DNA of 64,000 nucleotides, from positions 1 through 64,000 of the forward strand of contig CAYURO010000022.1 in the NCBI GenBank assembly GCA_964447285.1. The letters are read 5' to 3'. Each line of letters opens with the position of its first letter. Position 1 is the first letter of the stretch. Source of the DNA: CAJBNH01 sp964447285. Lineage in GTDB: Bacteria; Myxococcota_A; UBA9042. Shown here in pieces: positions 33,677 to 44,500 of this stretch. The notes beneath the pieces were generated by a model. That model worked only from the letters and a program-made list of their open reading frames with translations, had not been told where the DNA came from and searched no databases. The position numbers and the translations under genes were made by a program.

Positions 33677-36091
33677 ATGCTTCACCGTCAGTTCCTGCCA
33701 CACGTGTGTCTGCTCGCAGCTTGTCTGGCTGTTCCGCTCACGGTGTCTGTGGCGCACGCCATCCCGGTGACCACGGCGATTGAAGGCTTCGTGACAGCCA
33801 CCGGGGGCGGACCGGCTGCCGACGGCGAGTACACGATGACGTTTTCGCTGTATGCACAGGCCGACAGCCCGGCGGCGGCATGGCAAGAGACCGCGATCGC
33901 GGTGGGGGTGAAGAACGGACAGTTCTCGCACAGCTTGGGCAGCCTGACGCCCATCTCTGCACAGACATTGGCGAACCTGAAGGCTCCGCTGCTGGGCATC
34001 CGCATCTCGATGGAGCCAGAGCTTCCGCGCGTGCCGCTGCAAGCCGTGCCCTTCGCCTGGCGCGCGGCGGCTGCCGAGACGCTGTCCTGCTCGGGATGCG
34101 TGACGGCCGACATGATCGACCCCAAGGCCCTCGCCAAGGTCGCGGGAACCGGACAGTACGCCGACCTGGTCGGAGCACCGGACTTCGCTCTCTACGCCAA
34201 GTACTCCGCCCTGGCCGACGTGGCACTGTCCGGTGCGTATGCCGACCTGGAGGGCGCGCCGTCGCTTGCGGCGTATGCCAAGTGGGCCGACCTCGCCAAG
34301 GTCGCAGCGACCGGCAAGTACGTGGATCTGCTGGGAGCCCCGGAGCTGGGCAAGGCGTGCGGCACCGGTCTGGTCATGCAGGGCCTGAAGGCCGACGGCT
34401 CGTACGACTGCGTCGCGTTCAGCGGGCTGCCGGCGGACGGACTGAATGAGGTCTCGAACAACCTGCTGACGAACGAGATCGTGGACACCACGGCCAGCAC
34501 CAAAGCGCCGGTGGCGATCCCGGACAACAACCCGCTGGGGGCCTCGGACGAAATCCTTGTTCCTGACGTCGGCCTGGTTCGCAAGATCGCCGTCAACGTA
34601 GAGGTGACCAACTCCGACCTCGGCACCGTCAAGGTGACCCTGTTCGACCCCGCCGGGACCTCCTATGTGCTGCACGACAAGACGGGCAAGCCCGGGGATT
34701 CACTCAAGACCAGCTTCCCCGCGCCCACCAAGACGCTCACCGGCGACCTGACGACCTGGATCGGGCAGAACCCCAAGGGCAAGTGGCGCATTGAGGCGAT
34801 CGACGGAAAATTCCTGAACAATTCGGCAGACGGCGCCATCGTGGTCTTCAGCGTCTCTCTGGAGACCCTGTCGAGTACCAAGGTCGAGGCGAAGGGCGCT
34901 TTGTTGCTGACCGGCGGCGTGAAGCTGCCCGTCTCCGCCGGCCCTCCGTTTGCCTGCGATGCCGCGCACTACGGCTACGAGTACCTCAACAGCAAGACCA
35001 ACGAGCTGAACGTGTGCGTCGGGGTCTGGTCGGTGCTCATGATGCGCAACTGCGGCAACGGCATTACCGAGGTCCCCGAAGAGTGTGACGCCGGCAACGC
35101 CAACGCCGACGTGCCGGACAAGTGCCGGACGACTTGTGTGAAGCCCAAGTGCGGCGACAAGATCATCGACTTCGGCGAGAGTTGCGATGACGGCAACGCC
35201 ATCGCCGGCGACGGCTGCGACCCCGGCTGCGCGCCGCCCGTCAGCGTCACCTTCACCGCGTGCTCGGCCACAGGCGTTTCCGGGCCTTCGCAAGCCGCGT
35301 GCAACACGGCTTATGCCGGGACGGACTTGAACGGAAAGGTCACCATCGCGGGTTCGGGTGTACAGCTGTGGACGGTGCCCTATACCGCGACCTACCAGAT
35401 CGAAGCCTTCGGAGCTCGCGGGGGCAACGCACCCGGCAACACTGGCGGATCCGGCGCGCGGATGCGGGGCAACTTCCAGCTGACCAAGGACGCGGTCCTC
35501 AACATCATCGTGGGCCAGATGGGCGGCGACAGTCAGTCCTCGGGCGGCGGCGGCGGTTCCTTCGTCGCGGTCGGCGCAAACTACGGCACCGCAGTCGCCC
35601 TGTTGGTGGCAGGCGGCGGCGGCGGCGGTCGCAGCAGCAGCTACACCGGCGTCGGGGCCCCGGGCAACGTCACGACCTCGGGGTCCGCCAGCGCCTACGC
35701 GGGCGGCGTCAACGGCAACGGCGGGGCGCGCAACGCCAGCTCGGTGGGAGGATTCGCGGGCGGCGGCTTCCTGACCGATGGCCTGCAGGTCGTGGGCAAC
35801 ACCGGCAAGTCCGGCTATGCCTTCCGCAACGGCGGCGTGGGCGGCGTGCGTCAGGACAACGGGGCGAACCTGTGCGCCGACGGCGGCTTCGGCGGCGGCG
35901 GCGGCGGCATGCACAACCAGAATCAGGGCTCAGGCGGCGGCGGCGGCTATTCCGGCGGCGGCGCGGGCCACGACACCGGTCCCACCGGCTGGGGCGGCGG
36001 CGGCGGTTCCTTCAACTCCGGCACCGACCCCAGCAACTCTGAGGGCGCCAACGCGACCGTCGGCAAGGTGACGATCAAGATCGTGCCCTAG
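33677..36091 (+). CDS. Secreted modular protein with P-domain, DUF4215-like repeats and ALK-type glycine-rich domain
   Basis: This is an 804-residue secreted or surface protein. Residues 1-28 form a signal peptide ending near AHA. An N-terminal beta-rich domain (about 29-135) is followed by YADL.G.P repeats (about 150-225), then a proprotein-convertase P-like domain (about 275-395: PDNNPLGASDEILVPDVG, TTWIGQNPKGKWRIEAIDG). Two Cys-rich repeats come next (CGNGITEVPEECDAGN, CGDKIIDFGESCDDGN). The C-terminal 270 residues are glycine-rich with WTVPYTATYQIEAFGARGG and LLVAGGGGGG, like the ALK glycine-rich family. No catalytic site is seen; adhesion or matrix roles are plausible. The ATG follows a G-rich ribosome site. 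The gene at 36211 is a paralogue with a different C-terminus. Confidence 0.75.
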   Translation: MLHRQFLPHVCLLAACLAVPLTVSVAHAIPVTTAIEGFVTATGGGPAADGEYTMTFSLYAQADSPAAAWQETAIAVGVKNGQFSHSLGSLTPISAQTLANLKAPLLGIRISMEPELPRVPLQAVPFAWRAAAAETLSCSGCVTADMIDPKALAKVAGTGQYADLVGAPDFALYAKYSALADVALSGAYADLEGAPSLAAYAKWADLAKVAATGKYVDLLGAPELGKACGTGLVMQGLKADGSYDCVAFSGLPADGLNEVSNNLLTNEIVDTTASTKAPVAIPDNNPLGASDEILVPDVGLVRKIAVNVEVTNSDLGTVKVTLFDPAGTSYVLHDKTGKPGDSLKTSFPAPTKTLTGDLTTWIGQNPKGKWRIEAIDGKFLNNSADGAIVVFSVSLETLSSTKVEAKGALLLTGGVKLPVSAGPPFACDAAHYGYEYLNSKTNELNVCVGVWSVLMMRNCGNGITEVPEECDAGNANADVPDKCRTTCVKPKCGDKIIDFGESCDDGNAIAGDGCDPGCAPPVSVTFTACSATGVSGPSQAACNTAYAGTDLNGKVTIAGSGVQLWTVPYTATYQIEAFGARGGNAPGNTGGSGARMRGNFQLTKDAVLNIIVGQMGGDSQSSGGGGGSFVAVGANYGTAVALLVAGGGGGGRSSSYTGVGAPGNVTTSGSASAYAGGVNGNGGARNASSVGGFAGGGFLTDGLQVVGNTGKSGYAFRNGGVGGVRQDNGANLCADGGFGGGGGGMHNQNQGSGGGGGYSGGGAGHDTGPTGWGGGGGSFNSGTDPSNSEGANATVGKVTIKIVP

Positions 36092-36154
36092 CCCTGGTTT
36101 TCGGCCGAATCGAGTCGCTCAACTCACTTTGCCTGTGGCGAGTGCAAGGCGTAC

Positions 36155-36172
36155 CCTTGGGCGTTCCCAAGG
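36155..36172. repeat. Hairpin between the two surface-protein genes
   Basis: CCTTGGG (36155-36161) pairs perfectly with CCCAAGG (36166-36172) around CGTT. It lies in the 119-bp gap, 39 bp before the next ATG, with no following T run. It may be a weak terminator or a 5'-leader element; the function is not shown by the sequence. Confidence 0.5.
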
Positions 36173-36210
36173 ATCGTGCGACTCACCCCCCATTTTCGGA
36201 GCTTGCGACC

Positions 36211-38427
36211 ATGGCACGCCTGCTTTCGCTCTTTGTTCTGACGGTGCTGACGCTTCTGGCCTCCTCGACGCTTGCCAAGGTGCCCGTCACCACTCAGGTC
36301 GAGGGTCTGCTGACCACGACGGGCGGCGGACCTGCGGCGGATGGCACGTACCCCCTGATGTTCAAGCTGTATTCGGCTGAGAGCGGCGGCGAGGCGGCTT
36401 GGACCGAGGGACCGATCAACGTCGACGTCAAGAGCGGTCAGTTCGCCTATGCACTGGGCACGAAGACGCCGTTGTCCGCGACCTTGCTCGCTGGACTTCC
36501 CGAGGCATGGCTGGGCCTTCAAGTGGCGAGCGAGCCTGAGCTTGGGCGCAAGGCGCTGCAGTCCGTGCCGTACGCTCTGCGCGCTGCGGTGTCGGAGGGC
36601 ATCGACTGCAGCGGGTGCGTGACCCTGCAGCAGCTGGGCGCCGACGTGACCCAGGCGTTCGCCAAGACCGCGGACCTGTCCAAGGTCGCGAAGTCAGGCG
36701 CGTATGCTGACCTGTCGGGGACGCCGGACCTCAGCGCGTATGCCAAGTCCGCAGACCTGTCGGCCTATGCCAAGTCGGCAAGTCTGGCGGCCGTCGCGAT
36801 GAGCGGCGGTTACCTGGACCTGGACGGTCTGCCCACGTTGCCGAAGGTCGGCATGGCGTGCGGCACGGGGCTGGTGATGAAGGGCATCAAGGCCGATGGC
36901 AGCTACGACTGCGTGTCGGCGGCGTTCACCGCGGCTGATCTGCCCAAGGACGGTCTGGACGAGATCTCAAACGGTTTGCTGTACAACCAGTTCGACGAGG
37001 TGGCGGTCAACACGACGGTGGTCGACATCCCCGACAACAATCCGGTGGGCATCAGCAGCGTCATCGACGTGCCGGACTTTGGCACAGCGCAAGCCCTCAC
37101 AATTTCTGCAGAAGTGGCCAACAGCGACACCACCAACCTGGTCATCAACGCCATCGACCCGACCGGCACGAAGTTCGTGTTGTGGAGCAAGTCCGCCAAG
37201 GGCACAGCGGTCAAGACGACCTGGCCGACGCTGACCAAGACGGTGTCGGGTGACCTGACAACCTGGGTCGGAAAGAACGCCAAGGGAAAGTGGTACTTGG
37301 AGGTGATCGACACCGCGTTCCTGAACAATGCCAAGGACGGGCAGCTGAAGTCGTGGAGCGTGAACATTCAGGTGCTCGCCTCAGCCAAGGTTGGCGTGAA
37401 CGGCGCACTGAAGCTGAAGAACGCTGACGTACCGCCGGTCACCTGCGATGTCTCCACGGCCGGGTCGATCTACTTCGACATCAAGACGCAGGCGATTCGC
37501 TACTGCGCGGGCGGCGTGTGGAAGAGCATCTCGGACACGTGCGGTAACGGCATCCTCGACCCGTCCGAGGAGTGCGACGACGGCAACAACACGAACGGCG
37601 ACGGGTGCAGTGCCACGTGCACGTCGGTCTGCGGCGACGGCAAGCTGGTCGGCAAGGAAGAGTGCGACGACGGCAACGCTGCGAACGGCGACGGCTGCAG
37701 CTCGACCTGTATCGCGGCACTCGGCTTCATCAAGACCAGACCGGGTACGTCGTGTGCGAATGTTTTGGCGGTGGCCAAGGTCGAGGGCACGACCGTCAAG
37801 GACGGCGCGTACTGGATCGACACAAATGGAGGAGCGGCAACCGACGCATTCCAGGCCTGGTGCGACATGACGGCCGACGGCGGCGGCTGGACTCTGGCGA
37901 TGCGCATGAAGAACGACAGTGGTCTGGCCTACGACGCCGCGGCGTGGACCGACACCAAGGCGTTCAACGACGAAGCCGCCGGCAGCCTGGTGCCCACGGT
38001 GAATGCCAACGCGAAATTCGCCACCTTCAACACCCTCCCGGCCACTCAGGTGCGCGGATGCAAGGGGACGTCGCCCTGCACCGTATTCACCTACGCTGGG
38101 TCTGCCAAGGCGCTGCAATCCGTGATGGGCGGCGCGTTTGTCGGCAGCGGACCAAGCCGCGCGACCATGGTCAGCCTGATCGGCTACGACGACGGCAGCC
38201 AGCCCTACTGCAACGTCTCCGGACTGAACAACGCAGCCACCAGCGGCGGCGGCGGCTCGTACTCGTTCGCCCGCTTCGGGCTGGTCGGCAACAACGAGAA
38301 CGACTGCGCCACCACCGACTCCGCCTGGGGCTGGGGCGTGTACAGCGCGGCTGGCCAGTGCGGCGCCGGCATGGCGGGCTGGCAGGCGGCCACGCAGTGT
38401 GTTCAGGGTACGCTTTGGGTGCGGTAG
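36211..38427 (+). CDS. Secreted modular protein with P-domain, DUF4215-like repeats and fibrinogen-like C-terminal domain
   Basis: This 738-residue paralogue of the preceding gene has a signal peptide (about 1-22, ending TLA). The same N-terminal domain follows (VPVTTQVEGLLTTTGGGPAA, LQSVPYALRAAV), then AYADLSGTPDLSAYAKSADL repeats, a P-like domain (PDNNPVGISSVIDVPDFG, TTWVGKNAKGKWYLEVID) and two Cys-rich repeats (CDDGNNTNGDGCSATC, CDDGNAANGDGCSSTC). The last 220 residues differ: GAYWIDTNGG and AWCDMTADGGGWTLAMRM match the fibrinogen-related (FReD) type domain, which binds glycans or glycoproteins in other organisms. CGGAG precedes the ATG. It is probably co-transcribed with its paralogue. 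The role is probably cell-surface recognition; this is inference. Confidence 0.75.
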   Translation: MARLLSLFVLTVLTLLASSTLAKVPVTTQVEGLLTTTGGGPAADGTYPLMFKLYSAESGGEAAWTEGPINVDVKSGQFAYALGTKTPLSATLLAGLPEAWLGLQVASEPELGRKALQSVPYALRAAVSEGIDCSGCVTLQQLGADVTQAFAKTADLSKVAKSGAYADLSGTPDLSAYAKSADLSAYAKSASLAAVAMSGGYLDLDGLPTLPKVGMACGTGLVMKGIKADGSYDCVSAAFTAADLPKDGLDEISNGLLYNQFDEVAVNTTVVDIPDNNPVGISSVIDVPDFGTAQALTISAEVANSDTTNLVINAIDPTGTKFVLWSKSAKGTAVKTTWPTLTKTVSGDLTTWVGKNAKGKWYLEVIDTAFLNNAKDGQLKSWSVNIQVLASAKVGVNGALKLKNADVPPVTCDVSTAGSIYFDIKTQAIRYCAGGVWKSISDTCGNGILDPSEECDDGNNTNGDGCSATCTSVCGDGKLVGKEECDDGNAANGDGCSSTCIAALGFIKTRPGTSCANVLAVAKVEGTTVKDGAYWIDTNGGAATDAFQAWCDMTADGGGWTLAMRMKNDSGLAYDAAAWTDTKAFNDEAAGSLVPTVNANAKFATFNTLPATQVRGCKGTSPCTVFTYAGSAKALQSVMGGAFVGSGPSRATMVSLIGYDDGSQPYCNVSGLNNAATSGGGGSYSFARFGLVGNNENDCATTDSAWGWGVYSAAGQCGAGMAGWQAATQCVQGTLWVR

Positions 38428-38921
38428 GCTCGCGGTTGGACGGGTTGCCCGCGTCGAAGCGGGGGCTGGCTCCACGAGCCAGGACGCGATCCGGCGCCCT
38501 GCCCAACTTGGACGGATCGTGCCCCCAGGGTTGAAAACCCCGGGCTATCACACGGGAAGCCCACCTTCGTGGGCTCAACGGCCAGGCAGCCCGCCTACAG
38601 TCTACGTAAGCTCTCGATCCATCTGGACCACAACCATCGATCGATAGGGTGCCCTGGCGCCGTGGTTCCTGTCCGACACAATCCGGAACATCTTCGAATC
38701 ACTGGCCCAACCGCAGGGATGGACACTCAGGTGTGGCGGTGGGGGAACACCCGGGCCGCAGAGGCTGTTGAGCACTTCCCCCGACACCCGCGCGGACCTG
38801 TCGCGGCGATGGCTACATCCAACCCCTTCGCCCCCTGGCCGCGCGTCCCTTCCACTTCGGTGGTCGACACGCTGCTGTACGGCATTTCGGGCGCCAAGGC
38901 CCAATCGACGGAGACGCTGTC
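38428..38921. other. Intergenic region with hairpins
   Basis: This is a 494-bp gap between the surface-protein gene and the efflux operon. A perfect hairpin lies 39 bp after the stop (CTGGCTC at 38466-38472, CAC, GAGCCAG at 38476-38482), a candidate terminator without a T tract. A second structured block follows: GGGTTGAAAACCC, then AGCCCAC (38558-38564), CTTC, GTGGGCT (38569-38575), which looks like an intergenic REP-type repeat. The remainder must hold the promoter of the efflux operon; I see no convincing -35/-10 pair and no believable gene. Confidence 0.55.
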
Positions 38922-40277
38922 GTGAACACCAGGACTCGCATTTTCCTTTTGGGCATTGCCACGTTGGGTTGTCTGACCGCCCTTCCGGCGTGGGCCGAGA
39001 CGCTGACGCTGCCCGTGGCCGTGGCTCGCGCGCAAGAACGCAACCACGACCTGGCCATCGCGCGCTCGCGGCTGGAAGAAGCCCGCGCTACGCAAGGACG
39101 CGTGACGACTGCGTTTCTGCCGAGCATCCAAGCCGTCGGCACCTACACGCACAACTCCAAGGAGTCCAAGCTCGACTCGGGTGCGATGATCCTCGGGATC
39201 GCCAAGGCCCTGAACATCCCGTTCTCGGCCGACAGCCTGCCGCCGCCCTCGATCATCCAAAAGGCCGACAGCTTTGGCGCCGCGGTGACCTTGGACGAGA
39301 CGGTGTTCTCGTTGACCCCGGTGCTGCTGCGGCAGTCGGCGTCGCGGGCGGTCGAGGCGCAGGAAGCGGGGTTGGAAGCGGTCCGTCGCGAGATCACCTA
39401 TCAAGTCGCGCAGATCTTCTACAACGCGGCGGGCGTCGAGCGTCTGGTGCAGGTGGCGGAGCGGGCGCTGGCACTGTCGGACAAGCGGATTGCCGTGGCG
39501 GAGCAGCGCCGGGCCGCGGGTGCTGAGGGCGAAGTCACCGTGCTGCGCGCCCAGAGCGAGCGGGACAAGGCGGAGCAGGACCTGGTGCGGGCCCAGCTGG
39601 CGCGACAGCAGCTGTTGGTGGCGTTGGGTAACCTGATCGGCGACGCGACGCCGACCGATCTGGCGCCGCCGCCGGACATCGCGCCGCCGGACGGCGATCT
39701 GGCCGTGCTGATGGCGCAGGTTGTGCGCAACCGTCCGGACTTGCAGGCGAAGCGTAAGGCGGTCGAGGCGGCGCAGTCGTCGCTGCGCGAGGCCGAGCTG
39801 CGGTGGCTGCCGATGGTGACGGTCGGTGCGAATGGTCGCTACACGGACACGACCGGCTTTGCGGGCGAGAACTGGCTGTGGTCCGCCAGCGCCAACCTGA
39901 TCGTGCCGATCTTCGACCGCGGAGCGCGCTATGCCGACGCCCGCGAGCGGCGCCAGACGGTAGTGCGGCTGCAGCAAGAGGTCGACAAGGCCGAGTCGGA
40001 CCTGCGGGCGGCGGTGCAACAGTCGCAGCAAGAGATCGCAGCGTCGCGGCAAACGTGGGCCGTCGCCCAGCGTCAGGCGCAAAAGGCCAAGCGGACCGCA
40101 GAGATCGTCGCGTCGGCGCAGCAGGCTGGTGCGGCAACCTCGCTGGAGGTGGCTGAAGCCGATACCTCCCTGCGTCTGGCTGAAGCGGGCGCCGAGCGCG
40201 AACACATCAATCTGGACCTCGCATACTTGCGGCTGCGTCACCTGACGGGCCAGGTGCGACCGGACCAGCTGCCCTGA
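38922..40277 (+). CDS. TolC-family outer membrane efflux protein
   Basis: This is the outer membrane channel of a tripartite efflux system, 451 residues with a signal peptide ending PAWA at about residue 25. The two-fold TolC repeat is visible as long coiled helices separated by short beta segments: LPVAVARAQERNHDLAIARS opens the first half and LMAQVVRNRPDLQAKRKAVE the second, with LPMVTVGANGRYTDTTGF as a barrel strand. A GTG start is used. It is first in an operon with the membrane fusion protein (53 bp) and the RND pump. The substrate cannot be inferred. Confidence 0.9.
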   Translation: MNTRTRIFLLGIATLGCLTALPAWAETLTLPVAVARAQERNHDLAIARSRLEEARATQGRVTTAFLPSIQAVGTYTHNSKESKLDSGAMILGIAKALNIPFSADSLPPPSIIQKADSFGAAVTLDETVFSLTPVLLRQSASRAVEAQEAGLEAVRREITYQVAQIFYNAAGVERLVQVAERALALSDKRIAVAEQRRAAGAEGEVTVLRAQSERDKAEQDLVRAQLARQQLLVALGNLIGDATPTDLAPPPDIAPPDGDLAVLMAQVVRNRPDLQAKRKAVEAAQSSLREAELRWLPMVTVGANGRYTDTTGFAGENWLWSASANLIVPIFDRGARYADARERRQTVVRLQQEVDKAESDLRAAVQQSQQEIAASRQTWAVAQRQAQKAKRTAEIVASAQQAGAATSLEVAEADTSLRLAEAGAEREHINLDLAYLRLRHLTGQVRPDQLP

Positions 40278-40330
40278 ATCGAGAGAAGACCAAGGTGGGT
40301 GCGCCAGTCGCGTGCTCGGGAGACATCGGG

Positions 40331-41539
40331 ATGAATCGGATCGCTCTAGCGTTTCTGTTGATGGGTGCGCTTGTTGCTGGGCAGGGCTGCAGCCGGACTC
40401 CGGTCACCACCGCAACTGCCGCGCCTGCGGACGCCAAGCCGGAGCCGGCGATCGCCGTGCGCACCGCCCAGATCGTGGCCAAGAAGATGTCCGCGACGCT
40501 GGAGCTGACCGGCTCGCTGGTGGCCGACGAGATCAGCGAGGTCGCCGCGGCCTCTCCGGGCATCGTTCGCGAAGTCGCGGTCGACCTGGGCACCCGCGTC
40601 AAGGCTGGCGACGTGCTGGTGCGGATCGACCCACGCGACGCGGGGATGCGCTTGTCGCAAGCCTCTGCCGCCGCGGCGCAGGCCAGCGCGCGGTTGGGCA
40701 TCGTCTCAGGTCAGCCCTTCCGCCCGACCGCGGTGCCGGAAGTTCGGGCGGCCAAAGAGGCGCTGGACCTCGCCGAGACTGAGGCCACGCGCGCCAAGTC
40801 GCTATTCGAGGGCGGCAGTGCGGCCAAGTCCGTGTGGGATCAAGCCAAAGCCCGGGCTGAGCAGGCCCGCAGCCAGTACGACGCCGCGCTGAACGGCGCC
40901 AAGCAGGCGTGGGCCGGACTCGAGGCCGCCCGCGCGACCGTCGACCTGTCCGCCAAGGCCGCCGCCGATACCGATGTGCGGGCGCCGTTCGACGGCATCG
41001 TCAACGAAAAGCGCATCGCGCCCGGCGAGTATGCCCAGCCTGGTCGGGTGGTGGCCGTCGTGCTGCGCGACGATCCGCTGCGGGTGCGCTTCGACGTGCC
41101 CGAGGCCGACGCGGCAAAGGTGCTGCTGGGGGCGGAGGTCATGGTCTCCGTCGCTGCATGGCCCGATCGCGTGTTTTTGGGCAAGGTTGCGCGCATCGGC
41201 GGTGCCTTGCGGGCCCAGTCGCGCGCACTGCCGATCGAAGCCGAGGTGCCCAACCCCGCCGGCGAGCTGAAGCCCGGCTATTTTGCCCGCGTGTCGATCG
41301 TGGTGACCGGCGCTGCGTTTGACACGCTGTTGGTGCCGATGTCGGCGGTCGGCTCGACCGGCAGTGCTGCCCGACTGTTTGTCGTGCAAGGCAAGCAGGT
41401 CGTGGAACACATCATCGCGATCGGGCGGAAAGTCGGGGACCAAGTGGTCGTCCGAGGCGCCTTGCAACCCGGCGAAACAATTGCGATCGACAACGTTTCT
41501 GCACTGACCGATGGCGCTCGCGTCTCTGTCACCCGCTAG
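40331..41539 (+). CDS. RND efflux membrane fusion (periplasmic adaptor) protein
   Basis: This HlyD/AcrA-family adaptor has 402 residues. The N-terminus is a signal sequence ending AGQGC, a poor but possible lipobox, so it may be a lipoprotein. The lipoyl-like halves are VREVAVDLGTRVKAGDVLVR and DTDVRAPFDGIVNEKRIAPG, separated by an alpha-helical hairpin; the beta-barrel (VRFDVPEADAAKVLLGAEV) and the membrane-proximal domain (GRKVGDQVVVRGALQPGE) follow. It links the pump at 41581 to the channel at 38922. I chose the ATG directly before the signal sequence; the frame is open 12 codons upstream. Confidence 0.9.
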   Translation: MNRIALAFLLMGALVAGQGCSRTPVTTATAAPADAKPEPAIAVRTAQIVAKKMSATLELTGSLVADEISEVAAASPGIVREVAVDLGTRVKAGDVLVRIDPRDAGMRLSQASAAAAQASARLGIVSGQPFRPTAVPEVRAAKEALDLAETEATRAKSLFEGGSAAKSVWDQAKARAEQARSQYDAALNGAKQAWAGLEAARATVDLSAKAAADTDVRAPFDGIVNEKRIAPGEYAQPGRVVAVVLRDDPLRVRFDVPEADAAKVLLGAEVMVSVAAWPDRVFLGKVARIGGALRAQSRALPIEAEVPNPAGELKPGYFARVSIVVTGAAFDTLLVPMSAVGSTGSAARLFVVQGKQVVEHIIAIGRKVGDQVVVRGALQPGETIAIDNVSALTDGARVSVTR

Positions 41540-41580
41540 CCGCTCAGGCAGGGCCGGGTCCCGCCCAGGAGTTCCCAGAC

Positions 41581-44500
41581 ATGCAGTGGCTTGCCGCGAT
41601 TTGTGTCCGTCGTCCCGTCTTTGCCTCCGTGATCGTGCTTGTGCTCACGGTCGTCGGCTTCTTTGCCTACCAGAAGCTGGGGGTGGACCGTTTTCCCAAG
41701 ATCGACTTCCCCATGGTGACGGTGTCGACCCTGCTGCCCGGCGCCGCGCCTGAGGAGGTCGAGACCGAGGTCTCGGACAAGATCGAGGCGGCCGTGAACA
41801 CGATCTCGGGCATCGACGAGCTGCGGTCGAGCTCGGCCGAAGGTGTCAGCCAGGTCATCATCACCTTTGTGCTCGAGAAGAACATCGACGTGGCGGTGCA
41901 GGAGGTGCGCGACAAGGTGCAGGGCGTCTTGCGCGACCTGCCCCAGGGCATCGACCCGCCCGTCGTGTCCAAGATGGACCCCGATGCCGCGCCCATCCTG
42001 ACGCTTGCCGTCTCGGGTCCGGTCGAGCCCCGGGCGATCACGGAATTCGCCGACAAGTCACTGCGTCGCGACCTGGAGTCGCTGTCCGGCGTGGGTCAGG
42101 TCACGCTGGTCGGCGGTCGTCCGCGCCAGATCCACGTGTGGATCGACCCCGACAAGCTGCTGCGCTTTGGCGTGACGGCGGCCGATGTCGAGCGGGCATT
42201 GCGTACTCAGAACATCGAGTTGCCCAGTGGTCGCGTCGAGTCGGGACCGCGGGTGGCCACGCTGCGGACGCAAGGTCGGGTCGGCCGCGTGCAGGACTTT
42301 GCCACGCTGGTCGTGGCCACGCGCGACGGCAGCCCGATCCGCATCGGCGACGTTGCGCGGGTCGAGGACGGCACGGCCGAACCTGAGTCGGTGGGCGTCA
42401 AGGGCGGTCAGCCCACCGTGCTGCTGAACGTGCGCAAGCAGTCGGGCACGAACACCGTCGAGGTCGTGCACAACGTCAAGGCGCGTCTGGCTGAGGTCAG
42501 CAAGCGGCTGCCCAAGGGCTATCAACTCGAGGTGGCGCGGGATCAGTCTGACTTCATCGAGAATTCGGTCGCAAGCGTGAAAGAGCACCTGCTGTTGGGT
42601 GCGATCTGCGCGGCCCTCATCGTGCTCGTCTTCTTGGGCAACGTGCGGTCGACTGTCATCGCCGCCATCGCGATCCCGGTTTCGATCATCAGTACCTTCG
42701 CAGTGATGCAGATCGCCGGCTTCACCCTGAACGCGATCACGCTGCTGGCGCTGACCCTTGCGGTCGGCATCGTGATCGACGATGCGATCGTGGTGCTGGA
42801 GATCATTTGGCGAAACATCGACGAGAAACGCATGAGACCGTTCGACGCGGCCATCGCTGGCACCGCCGAGATCGGTCTGGCCGTGCTGGCCACCACGTTG
42901 TCGCTCGTCGCCGTCTTCATGCCCGTGGCGTTCATGGGGGGCATCGTCGGCCGCTTCATGAACTCGTTTGGCCTGACGATGTCGTTTGCGATCATGGTGT
43001 CGCTGGTGGTGTCGTTCGTGCTGACGCCGATGCTGTCGGCACGCTTTCTGCGCCGCAAGCTGACCGCAAAAACGGCCCCGGCGGGCGAAACGGGCCACGG
43101 GCACAGCGAGGCCAAGGGTCCGTACGCGGCGATCGAGCGCACCTACCTGAAGGTCCTGGGCGCGGCGATGCGCCACCGTTGGGTGGTGGTGGTCACGGCC
43201 GTGGTGGTGCTGGCGTCGATCCCGGTGCTGGGCAAGCTGGCCAAGGCGAACTTTCTGCCCGACGAAGACGAGTCGCAGTTCGCCATCACCGTGCGCGCAC
43301 CTGAGGGCACCAGTCTCGACGAGACGCGGGTCATCGCCACCCGCATCGCCCGGGATGCCGAACACCTGCCCGGGGTTCGCTACGCCGTCACGACCATCGG
43401 CGACGACAACGCCAAGACGCCGAATCTCGCGTCGATCTACGTCAAGCTCGTACCGGTGACGGAGCGAAGTCAGTCTCAGCTTGAGCTGGTCCAGACCGCC
43501 CGCGACCAAGTCGTGCCGAAGCACGCAGGTAAGGGCCTGCAGATCACCGTGGGCCAGATCTCGGGCTTTAGCGGCGGCGGGCAGAACTTCCCTGTCATGT
43601 TTCAGCTTTCGGGTCCGGACATGACCCAGCTGTCGGAATACACCGACCAGCTGCTGGCCAAGATGCGAAAGCTGCCCGGCGTCGTGGACCCCCAGAGTTC
43701 GCTGATCGTCGGCAAGCCCGAGCTGCGCACCCACATCGACCGCGCCAAGGCCATCGAGTTGGGCGTGAGCGTGGCAGACATCGCGTCGGCGCTGCGCTTG
43801 TTGGTCGGCGGCTTTGAGGTCACGACGTTCAACGACCATGCCGAGCAGTACGAGGTCCACGCCCGCGCCGAGGCCGGTCACCGCGCCGACGTCGAGGGGT
43901 TGCGGCGCCTGTCGGTGCCGTCGCTGAAGTTGGGATCGGTCACGCTCGACAACCTGGTCACGTTTACCGAGGGCGTCGGGCCGTCGAAGATCGACCGCTA
44001 CAACCGCCGCCGCCAGGCGATGGTGATGGCGAACGTGCAGCTGGGCTTCTCGCAGGGCACCATTGTGGCGGGGCTGGAGAAGGCGGTCGCGGAACTCAAG
44101 CTCGAACCGGGCTATACGGCCGCGCCCGTCGGCACCTCGCGCGAGCTGGGCCGGACGATGCAGAACTTCCTGATGGCGTTCGCGATGTCGTTCATCTTCA
44201 TGTACCTGGTGCTGGCAGCCCAATTCGAGTCGTGGCTGCACCCGATCACGATTCTGTTGTCGCTGCCGCTGACGATTCCGTTCGCCTTCCTGTCGATCAT
44301 CCTGTTCGACCAGTCGATCAACGTCTTCTCGATGCTCGGCATCCTGGTGCTGTTCGGCGTGGTCAAGAAGAACTCGATCCTGCAGATCGACCACACCATC
44401 AAGCTGCGGGCCAAGGGGATGGCGCGCCTGGACGCGATTCTGCTGGCCAACCGCGACCGGCTGCGGCCGATCCTGATGACCACGCTGGCGTTCGTCGCCG

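Noticed and set aside
33677..36091. Subtilisin-like protease suggested by the P-domain
   Set aside because: The P-like domain is present, but there is no Asp-His-Ser catalytic domain anywhere in the protein.
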